Positions 1 through 5,214 of a stretch of 7,786 nt of DNA are shown one piece after another. The stretch is from the NCBI GenBank assembly GCA_947178085.1, contig CAMWWS010000120.1:1-7786 (forward strand), given 5' to 3'. Each line of letters starts with the position of its first letter. The stretch's first letter is position 1. This stretch comes from an uncultured Lachnospiraceae bacterium. Its GTDB lineage: Bacteria; Bacillota_A; Clostridia; Lachnospirales; Lachnospiraceae. The notes under the pieces are model-generated. The model made no database searches and had not been told where the DNA came from. It was given only the letters and a program-made list of their open reading frames with translations. The translations under genes were made by a program, and so were the position numbers.

Positions 1-27
1 GTAAGGGATAATACATAACAACATAGT

Positions 28-34
28 AGAAAGG
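28..34 (+). promoter_or_regulatory. Ribosome binding site that decides the ABC transporter start
   Basis: AGAAAGG is a purine-rich Shine-Dalgarno-like sequence. It is 10 nt from the ATG at 45 and only 1 nt from the ATG at 36, which favours initiation at 45 and shortens the protein by three residues. The same AGAAAGG serves the MATE gene at a spacing of 8 nt. The remaining bases 1-27 show nothing I can assign. Confidence 0.55.
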
Positions 35-44
35 CATGATTAAT

Positions 45-1871
45 ATGACTACGGAAAAATCAAAAATAAAATATGATTACAAGCTTAGTCAGGAAAACAA
101 TCTGGATGAAACCGAGCAGCAATTGCTGGAAACTTTTAAAAGGAATCAGAACCATTCATTAATAACCCTGCTGGGACTTTATAAAGGGCATTATCTGGAG
201 CTTTTTTTGTCAATAGTATTTTTTGTAGTAAAGCACTCTCCCGTATGGGTTTTGCCTATTGTAACTTCAAATATTGTGAATATTGCTACAAATCCTGACA
301 GTAATGCAGGTAAGAGAATTTTGACTAATGTAGTCATTATGGTAGCGCTGATTGCGCAAAATGTATTGTCGAACTATTTTCATACCTTGTTTTATGCAAG
401 GTCAATACGAAATGTGGAACGTGATTTAAGAAGTTCTCTGGTGCGGAAATTGCAGCAATTATCCATTACCTATCATAATGAAATGCAGTCGGGAAGATTG
501 CAGTCTAAGATTATGAGGGACGTTGAGCAGATTGAAATTTTGTCATCCCAGATTTTTATTACGGTTTTAAGTATTATCATGAATGTAGTAGTTGCGCTTT
601 CTGTTGTCATAACCAAGAGCCTGACGGTTTTCGTATTCTTTTTGGGGACAATTCCTGTGGCAGTATGTATCATGGTGACATTCAGAGGCAAAATCAGGCG
701 TTATAACAAGGCGTTCAGGAAGGATATGGAGGAAACTTCGGTCCATGTAATGGAAATGATTGAGATGATTCCGGTAACAAGAGCGCATGCGTTGGAGAAA
801 AAGGAAACCGACAAGATGGACAATCAGCTGTATAATGTAGCAAAGTCAGGGCTGCGGCTGGATATGGTACAATCCTATTTCTCATCGATTAGCTGGGTGT
901 CTTTCCAGATTTTCCAGGTACTATGTCTGGGATTTACAGGTTACTTGGCGAGTCAGGGGAAAATCAGCGTTGGTGAAGTGGTTATGTATCAGACTTATTT
1001 CAGTTCGATAGTAGCGCAGGTTTCAGGTGTGATAACCTTGCTTCCTACGATTACCAAAGGTTTGGAATCTGTTGATTCTATTAGTGATGTCATGCTTTGC
1101 CATGATGTTGAAGAATATGAAAATAAGAAAAAGCTCTCTGTTTTACGCGGAGAAATTAACTTTGTGGATACAGGTTTCCAATATAAGGACGGGGAGGCAC
1201 CTGTTTTTGAGCATCTGAATCTGAAAATCAGGGAAGGTGAGACAGTCGCATTTGTCGGAGAGTCCGGTGCAGGCAAAACTACCATACTGAACCTGGTTAT
1301 AGGTTTTTTCCATGCTACGGAAGGAAAGGTGCTGATAGACGGACAGGATATGGAATTGCTTGATTTAAAGAGCTATCGCAGGGGGATTGCAGTCGTACCG
1401 CAGACGCCGATACTGTTTTCAGGCACGATACGAGAGAATATTACATATGGAAAAGACGATATTTCCGATGAGGAGCTTAAAGAGGTCATTCGTGCGGCAA
1501 ATCTCGAAGAGGTCATAAATCAGCTGCCAAATGGTGTGGATACGATGGTAATGGAGCATGGGAGCAATCTTTCGGGCGGACAGCGCCAGAGAGTTTCGAT
1601 TGCCAGAGCATTCGTAAGAGACCCGAAGATTCTGATTCTGGATGAAGCTACATCAGCACTGGACAGTATTTCGGAAGAGAAAATACAGGAAGCCACGGAA
1701 AACCTGGTGCATAATAGGACGACGCTGATTGTGGCGCACAGGCTTTCTACAATTAAAAATGCGGACCATATCGCGGTCATTGGAAAAGGCGGGCTGCGGG
1801 AATATGGCACATATGAGGAACTGATGGAGAAAAAAGGAGAGTTTTATCAATTAAGGCAGCTGCAGTTATAA
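45..1871 (+). CDS. ABC exporter half-transporter, fused permease and ATPase
   Basis: Type I-exporter-fold ABC protein: one polypeptide with six predicted membrane helices followed by a nucleotide-binding domain, working as a homo- or heterodimer in the cytoplasmic membrane. Numbering from the upstream ATG at 36 (611 aa): a hydrophilic tail of about 45 residues, hydrophobic segments near 53-83, 93-117, 170-192, 194-215, 280-304 and 308-338, then the ATPase. The ATPase has Tyr383 (possible A-loop), Walker A with Lys414, Q-loop Gln456, LSGGQ at 512-516, Walker B with Asp536 and catalytic Glu537, a SALD D-loop and H-loop His568. All are consensus, so this site should hydrolyse ATP. I prefer the in-frame ATG at 45 because AGAAAGG at 28-34 lies 10 nt before it but only 1 nt before ATG 36. 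Substrate cannot be read from sequence; multidrug, lipid or peptide export are all possible. Such genes often sit in tandem pairs, so a partner may lie just left of the window. Family call is very secure, start moderately so. Confidence 0.95.
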   Translation: MTTEKSKIKYDYKLSQENNLDETEQQLLETFKRNQNHSLITLLGLYKGHYLELFLSIVFFVVKHSPVWVLPIVTSNIVNIATNPDSNAGKRILTNVVIMVALIAQNVLSNYFHTLFYARSIRNVERDLRSSLVRKLQQLSITYHNEMQSGRLQSKIMRDVEQIEILSSQIFITVLSIIMNVVVALSVVITKSLTVFVFFLGTIPVAVCIMVTFRGKIRRYNKAFRKDMEETSVHVMEMIEMIPVTRAHALEKKETDKMDNQLYNVAKSGLRLDMVQSYFSSISWVSFQIFQVLCLGFTGYLASQGKISVGEVVMYQTYFSSIVAQVSGVITLLPTITKGLESVDSISDVMLCHDVEEYENKKKLSVLRGEINFVDTGFQYKDGEAPVFEHLNLKIREGETVAFVGESGAGKTTILNLVIGFFHATEGKVLIDGQDMELLDLKSYRRGIAVVPQTPILFSGTIRENITYGKDDISDEELKEVIRAANLEEVINQLPNGVDTMVMEHGSNLSGGQRQRVSIARAFVRDPKILILDEATSALDSISEEKIQEATENLVHNRTTLIVAHRLSTIKNADHIAVIGKGGLREYGTYEELMEKKGEFYQLRQLQL

Positions 1872-1880
1872 CGCAGCTGC
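1856..1880. terminator. Hairpin between convergent genes, possible bidirectional terminator
   Basis: GCAGCTGC at 1856-1863 and again at 1873-1880 form a perfect 8-bp GC-rich stem (the 8-mer is its own reverse complement) with a 9-nt loop at 1864-1872. The structure covers the last codons and stop (1869-1871) of the ABC gene and stops just before the stop codon of the convergent lipoprotein gene (1881-1883). Either RNA strand can form it. Neither side has an adjacent U-tract: the nearest + strand T-run is at about 1914. It is therefore not a canonical intrinsic terminator, and may instead act as an RNA 3'-end stabiliser or transcription-collision barrier. Confidence 0.45.
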
Positions 1881-3197
1881 TTACTGCTGTGGTAAAAATG
1901 AATAAAAATCAATTTTTTCTAAATCAATTTCGTATTTATCACTTTTACGTAAATCTTCTTTCCAGTAGAATATTTCAACAACATTTTCATCGGGACGATA
2001 CAGTGAGGATATGGAACCCACACCTTTATAGTCATATTCATGGTCAAGCATATCGTCTGCGAAGCCGCTTAGTATTTCTCCGTTATTTTTATAATATACA
2101 ACTGTATGCTGGGCACCATCGCCATATATTACATTGCATATCAGTTCATTCTCGCCATCTCCGTTTATATCTACGACGTAGTTGTCATCTTCTAAACAGC
2201 CCCAGCTTTCTGCAATGCAGAATGCTTGTCCATCTTCTGCGGTATAGAAGAATTCATAAGGCATATAATCGGTTTCATCATAGATATAGAACCCTGAATA
2301 TCCCATGATGCTATCAAACTCTCCGACAGTGAACTTTCCGGCTGTACGGTCCCAGATAGATGTAAAAAAGTCATCCAGAGTGTATTGATTTTTCTCGTGG
2401 TTTACATAAACACACTGTACATTATTTAGCGAATTAATGGTATCGCAGGCTACCAGAAGTTCCGAGTTCTGATTCCAGCCCTGTATAGCTTCTTTGAAAT
2501 CAGGAATTGCCTCTTCCCTTAATGTTATGCTTTCTCCCTGCTCCACGCTGCGGCATACAGCGTCCATGCTGATTAAAAAGTCTGCCTGAAATTCATCAAT
2601 AGTTTCCTTTTCGCCGTTCTTCCAGTCAAAAACTTCCCCATAGTATGAGGCATATCCCATTTGTTCATAACAGTCACTTTCAAAAAGATAATGCTTTTCT
2701 CCGTCTGTCACAATAGCCAGCTCGCCCTCTCCAATATGAGCAATGGAAAATGTTCTGTCATAGAGTAAATTTTTTGTCGCGCCATCAGTTACCTGTACCT
2801 GAATCATCCTGATTTGTTGTTCAACCAGATATTCCGCTGCCTGTAATGTATCCTTTGAATCACCTATCAAATACATACAGATATTGTCGGGAACATCATC
2901 ATTTGTCAAATCAATATTAATCTCACGAAGAGGCAGTTGTACAAAACTGTTTGTATCAACCGTTTGAATTGGAGATGTTTCTTCTGATTCCGAGGTTTCG
3001 GGTGATGAATCTGTTTCATTTGCTGCAACGATTGCATCTGATATAGAGGTTTCGTCTGATATGGAATTTTCATCTGCAATAGTGGTTTCAGAGTTGTCAA
3101 TGTCTGCATTTGAATTGCTTCCCGCAGTATTGCTGCATGCTGTTATCACAACTGAAAGAGCTATTAATAATATAGTGGAAATTCTTTTTGACCTCAT
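1881..3197 (-). CDS. Lipoprotein with hexad-repeat linker and Asp-rich loops
   Basis: Predicted surface lipoprotein of 438 aa, function not recognised. A short basic n-region (Arg2, Lys4, Arg5) and a hydrophobic core lead to a lipobox Ile-Thr-Ala-Cys with lipidation Cys21, so the mature protein should be anchored to the outer face of the membrane. Residues 22-80 form a low-complexity acidic Ser/Thr linker with a six-residue period. The folded part (about 85-438) has two Asp-rich loops: D96-L-T-N-D-D-V-P-D104 and D343-I-N-G-D-G-E-N-E351. The second matches the DxNxDG calcium-loop style of FG-GAP/VCBS and dockerin-like proteins, and the spacing suggests a degenerate beta-propeller or related beta fold; this is inference. 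The start has AAAGGAG at 3216-3210 with a 12-nt spacing, slightly long. It is the last gene of the minus-strand unit, 21 nt after the MATE gene. A sensor, binding or chaperone role next to a transporter is possible but unsupported. Confidence 0.85.
   Translation of the reverse strand: MRSKRISTILLIALSVVITACSNTAGSNSNADIDNSETTIADENSISDETSISDAIVAANETDSSPETSESEETSPIQTVDTNSFVQLPLREINIDLTNDDVPDNICMYLIGDSKDTLQAAEYLVEQQIRMIQVQVTDGATKNLLYDRTFSIAHIGEGELAIVTDGEKHYLFESDCYEQMGYASYYGEVFDWKNGEKETIDEFQADFLISMDAVCRSVEQGESITLREEAIPDFKEAIQGWNQNSELLVACDTINSLNNVQCVYVNHEKNQYTLDDFFTSIWDRTAGKFTVGEFDSIMGYSGFYIYDETDYMPYEFFYTAEDGQAFCIAESWGCLEDDNYVVDINGDGENELICNVIYGDGAQHTVVYYKNNGEILSGFADDMLDHEYDYKGVGSISSLYRPDENVVEIFYWKEDLRKSDKYEIDLEKIDFYSFLPQQ
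2964..3089 (-). repeat. Coding 18-bp tandem repeat, seven hexapeptide units
   Basis: Residues 37-78 of the lipoprotein break into seven 6-residue units, six of them starting Glu-Thr or Glu-Asn: ETTIAD, ENSISD, ETSISD, AIVAAN, ETDSSP, ETSESE, ETSPIQ. At DNA level the best-preserved copies are the three adjacent 18-bp units at 3037-3054, 3055-3072 and 3073-3090 (+ strand coordinates, each beginning TCTG). The length is in frame, so copy-number change would lengthen or shorten the linker without frameshift. It lies right after the lipidated Cys21 and probably acts as a flexible acidic spacer. Confidence 0.75.
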
Positions 3198-3209
3198 ATA
3201 AATAACGCA

Positions 3210-3216
3210 CTCCTTT
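3210..3216 (-). promoter_or_regulatory. Ribosome binding site of the lipoprotein gene
   Basis: AAAGGAG read on the minus strand is a near-perfect Shine-Dalgarno sequence, 12 nt upstream of the ATG at 3197-3195. It fits in the 21-nt gap after the MATE stop codon. No better-spaced in-frame start is visible, so the long spacing is accepted and may moderate translation. Confidence 0.7.
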
Positions 3217-3218
3217 GT

Positions 3219-4583
3219 TTAAATAGTTTTTTTCTTTTCATAAGTGTGTATCCAGTCGGATTTAAAGTAAAATATTGTAAAAATAATGCTGCTCAAAAAC
3301 CAAGTGAGCGGATATGCCCAGAAGATAACGTTAATTACCGGAATATACCGTACGATTATGGTAATATATGTCACACGGATAACGCACCAGCATATAAGCA
3401 TGACTATCATTGGAACCGTAGAACGGCCTGACCCCCTGAAAATACCTGCAAGGCAATGTGAGTAGGACAAAAGGCAGTAAAATAATGTAACAGTACGCGC
3501 CTGTATAACGCCGAAAGCGACAACTTCGGGCTCACTGTTAAATGCGGAAATAAGCGTCGGTGCAAAAATGTAAATCAATATCCCAATGATTTCCGCCGTT
3601 ATCACGGAGCAGAGAATGCCGAAGCGGGCTCCCTTTTTGGCGCGGTCATACTGCCTGGCTCCAAGATTCTGACTGATAAAGGTAGTAAGCGCCATGGAAA
3701 AACAGGTTATAGGAAGAAAACCAAATCCCTCTATCTTGGAATAGGAGCCGCATCCGGCAACCGCCATTTTACCGAAAGCATTAATATTGGACTGCACCAC
3801 TATGTTTGCAAGAGCAATTACTGAATTTTGTATACCGGTCGGAATACCATTTCTGATTATTTGTTTTAACATATAGATATCGAAACGGATGCTTCGTATC
3901 TTAATCCTGTATTCCGCATCAATATGCGTAAGACGGTAAAAACATAAAGCCGCGCTGATAAATTGAGAAATAATGGTAGCAGCGGCAGCAGAGCCGACGC
4001 CTAAGCGAAGTACCGCCACGAAAAGCAGATCCAATATTATATTAGTGACTGAAGAAATAATCAGGTACATCAGAGGGTGTCTGCTGTCACCAGTCGCCTG
4101 TAATATACCGACGAAAATATTGTACAGTACAAATGCGAGAGAGCCGCAGAAATAAATCCTAAAGTACAGTATGGAATTGGGCAGCACATCGGCAGGCGTA
4201 CCCATTAATATCAGTATCAAAGGTGTAAGCAGAACGCCTAAAACGGTCAATATTATACCGGCAGATATACCAAATGCGACGGCAGTATGCACGGAGCGCT
4301 CTACTTTATCGGCTTCCCTCGCTCCAAAATAACGGGCGATAACAACGCCGGCTCCTACCGAGATTCCGCCGAAGAATCCAACCAACAGGAAAATGACGCT
4401 GCCAGATGAACTGACGGCTGCCAGAGCATCGGAATTGATAAAATTGCCCACAATCAGGGAATCCGCCATATTATAAAGTTGTTGGAAAACATTTCCCAAA
4501 AAAAGAGGAAAGGCAAATGCAAGAATTTTCTTCCAGATTGTGCCCTCCGTTAAAAGAGTTTTTGATGTATTAGAATCAGACAT
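3219..4583 (-). CDS. MATE family efflux transporter
   Basis: Multidrug and toxin extrusion protein of 454 aa, the normal length for the family, with about twelve hydrophobic segments along the whole chain. MATE proteins export cationic or aromatic drugs and metabolites across the cytoplasmic membrane using a Na+ or H+ gradient. The N-terminal half (about 19-215) carries the family-typical stretch FPLFLGNVFQQLYNMADS at 25-42 and the loop GILQATGDSRHP at 159-170. The C-terminal half (about 240-440) has the equivalent ISQNLGARQYDRA at 303-315 and GIFRGSGRS at 380-388, the pseudo-twofold repeat expected of MATE. Start ATG 4583-4581 has AGAAAGG at 4598-4592, spacing 8 nt. It lies 17 nt after the LURP-one gene and 21 nt before the lipoprotein gene, so it is probably mid-operon. 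It ends in a lysine-rich tail. Substrate and coupling ion cannot be told from sequence. The family call is very secure; a finer name (NorM-, DinF- or MepA-like) is not supported. Confidence 0.95.
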   Translation of the reverse strand: MSDSNTSKTLLTEGTIWKKILAFAFPLFLGNVFQQLYNMADSLIVGNFINSDALAAVSSSGSVIFLLVGFFGGISVGAGVVIARYFGAREADKVERSVHTAVAFGISAGIILTVLGVLLTPLILILMGTPADVLPNSILYFRIYFCGSLAFVLYNIFVGILQATGDSRHPLMYLIISSVTNIILDLLFVAVLRLGVGSAAAATIISQFISAALCFYRLTHIDAEYRIKIRSIRFDIYMLKQIIRNGIPTGIQNSVIALANIVVQSNINAFGKMAVAGCGSYSKIEGFGFLPITCFSMALTTFISQNLGARQYDRAKKGARFGILCSVITAEIIGILIYIFAPTLISAFNSEPEVVAFGVIQARTVTLFYCLLSYSHCLAGIFRGSGRSTVPMIVMLICWCVIRVTYITIIVRYIPVINVIFWAYPLTWFLSSIIFTIFYFKSDWIHTYEKKKTI

Positions 4584-4591
4584 GGTAAATG

Positions 4592-4598
4592 CCTTTCT
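4592..4598 (-). promoter_or_regulatory. Ribosome binding site of the MATE gene
   Basis: AGAAAGG on the minus strand lies 8 nt upstream of the ATG at 4583 and is contained in the 17-nt gap after the stop codon of the preceding gene. No promoter fits there, which supports co-transcription. Confidence 0.65.
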
Positions 4599-4600
4599 TT

Positions 4601-5071
4601 TTAATCATTATTACAATTAGCCGCGTCAATGGCGATGACTAAGAGCAGCCCGTCAAGTTCATCTGCCGGATTCGCATAGTCGATTACGTAGGTGTCTCCC
4701 CAGTGAAGCAGCTCTTTGGAAATATGAATGATCCTGCTGCGCCCGCTGTAAACGTCGTAGTCCCAGCCAAGAAAATTTCCTTCCACACGCCAACCGTTAT
4801 AGTTAATTTCATATTTTGGATTAATGAATGAAAACTGCTTTTGGATTAATCCTTTTTTTATTCCTTCGATTTCGATTTCAAAGGCGGGAAGAAAGGTTAG
4901 GATTCTCTGATGTATTACGCCTATTTCATTTTTATTATGGTCATATACGTGGAGTTGATGCCCTAATGCCAAAAGTTCTGCTTTAACGAAATATCTGACA
5001 TTTCCGCTTTCGTCGTAAACATCATATGAATCAGTCCATGAAAATACTCTTTGCTTTATTAATAGTTTCAT
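4601..5071 (-). CDS. LURP-one-related (YxjI/tubby-like) protein
   Basis: Small soluble protein of 156 aa matching the bacterial LURP-one-related family (DUF567, tubby C-terminal-like beta-barrel around a central C-terminal helix). Family features visible: N-terminal MKLLIKQRVFSWTDSYDVYD at 1-20, GHQLHVYD at 37-44, a Pro-Lys-Tyr then Gly-Trp-x-Val-Glu-Gly core at about 85-98, ISKELLHWGDTYVID at 117-131, and the hydrophobic C-terminal helix LLLVIAIDAANCN at 142-154. The length is that of a complete domain. No enzyme motif, signal peptide or membrane segment is seen. The biochemical role is unknown; relatives of the fold (tubby, scramblases) interact with membrane phospholipids, but that cannot be assumed here. 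The start is supported by GGGGAGG at 5085-5079, spacing 7 nt. It is the first gene of the minus-strand unit and is divergent from the beta-glucuronidase gene. Its constant pairing with a MATE pump elsewhere has not been checked. Confidence 0.85.
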   Translation of the reverse strand: MKLLIKQRVFSWTDSYDVYDESGNVRYFVKAELLALGHQLHVYDHNKNEIGVIHQRILTFLPAFEIEIEGIKKGLIQKQFSFINPKYEINYNGWRVEGNFLGWDYDVYSGRSRIIHISKELLHWGDTYVIDYANPADELDGLLLVIAIDAANCNND

Positions 5072-5078
5072 TTTGCAT

Positions 5079-5085
5079 CCTCCCC
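5079..5085 (-). promoter_or_regulatory. Ribosome binding site of the LURP-one gene
   Basis: GGGGAGG read on the minus strand lies 7 nt before the ATG at 5071-5069, near-ideal strength and spacing. A second ATG at 5078-5076 is out of frame with the family-typical start and is not used. Confidence 0.7.
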
Positions 5086-5094
5086 GTTTCTATT

Positions 5095-5103
5095 AATATA
5101 TCA
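5095..5103 (-). promoter_or_regulatory. Candidate extended -10 promoter for the minus-strand unit
   Basis: On the minus strand TGATATATT contains a TGn extension directly before TATATT, an extended -10 element. The hexamer 17 nt upstream (TAGCAT) is a poor -35. Transcription would begin at about 5088, leaving a leader of roughly 17 nt that just includes the ribosome binding site. A start further upstream is also possible, for example from TACAAT at 5146-5141 on the minus strand with a weak -35. Confidence 0.35.
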
Positions 5104-5106
5104 CAA

Positions 5107-5122
5107 AGCATGCATAAATGCT
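5107..5122. repeat. Short inverted repeat in the divergent region
   Basis: AGCAT at 5107-5111 and ATGCT at 5118-5122 form a 5-bp inverted repeat around a 6-nt centre. It lies just upstream of the leftward -10 candidate, where a regulator could bind. It is short enough to arise by chance in AT-rich DNA. Confidence 0.3.
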
Positions 5123-5140
5123 ATGACTTTTACGACCGGG

Positions 5141-5175
5141 ATTGTATTGAAAGTTGGAATTGAAAGAATTACAAT
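5141..5175. promoter_or_regulatory. Repeats overlapping the promoter, candidate operator
   Basis: Two overlapping patterns are seen. ATTGTA at 5141-5146 and TACAAT at 5170-5175 are exact inverted repeats bounding a 35-bp stretch, and the right arm is the -10 hexamer. ATTGAAAG occurs as a direct repeat at 5146-5153 and 5159-5166, start-to-start distance 13 bp, lying over the -35 and the spacer. A regulator bound here would block RNA polymerase. Which pattern, if either, is functional is unknown. Confidence 0.4.
5147..5175 (+). promoter_or_regulatory. Sigma-A-type promoter for the beta-glucuronidase unit
   Basis: TTGAAA at 5147-5152, a 17-nt spacer and TACAAT at 5170-5175 give a near-consensus vegetative promoter. 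Transcription would start near 5182, leaving a leader of about 33 nt with the ribosome binding site. It is the only strong match in the 143-nt intergenic region and is overlapped by direct and inverted repeats, suggesting control by a DNA-binding regulator whose gene is not in the window. Confidence 0.6.
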
Positions 5176-5201
5176 ATTTATATAAAGGTAAATAGAGTAG
5201 T

Positions 5202-5213
5202 GAGGTAAGGGAG
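5202..5213 (+). promoter_or_regulatory. Ribosome binding site of the beta-glucuronidase gene
   Basis: GAGGT at 5202-5206 matches the Shine-Dalgarno core and ends 8 nt before the ATG at 5215. A second purine block, AAGGGAG at 5207-5213, is only 1 nt from the ATG and too close to act alone. The Met-Ile-Arg-Leu N-terminus followed by the typical RELDGMW strand of GH2 sugar-binding domains supports this start. Confidence 0.6.
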
Positions 5214-5214
5214 A

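Noticed and set aside
7..12. GATAAT resembling a -10 box upstream of the ABC transporter
   Set aside because: Any -35 element would lie outside the window, so it cannot be supported, and the gene may be co-transcribed from further left.
1889..2308. Open frame of 139 codons on the + strand
   Set aside because: It lies entirely opposite the lipoprotein gene, has a His/Tyr/Arg-rich composition typical of antisense frames, and no supporting family motif.
3226..3240. A-run in the minus-strand MATE 3' end, possible slippage or frameshift site
   Set aside because: It encodes the lysine-rich tail directly before the stop; no extended alternative frame or fusion would be gained.
5072..5214. Riboswitch or small RNA in the divergent intergenic region
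   Set aside because: The predicted leaders are about 33 nt and 17 nt, too short for a riboswitch, and only short, weak inverted repeats are present.
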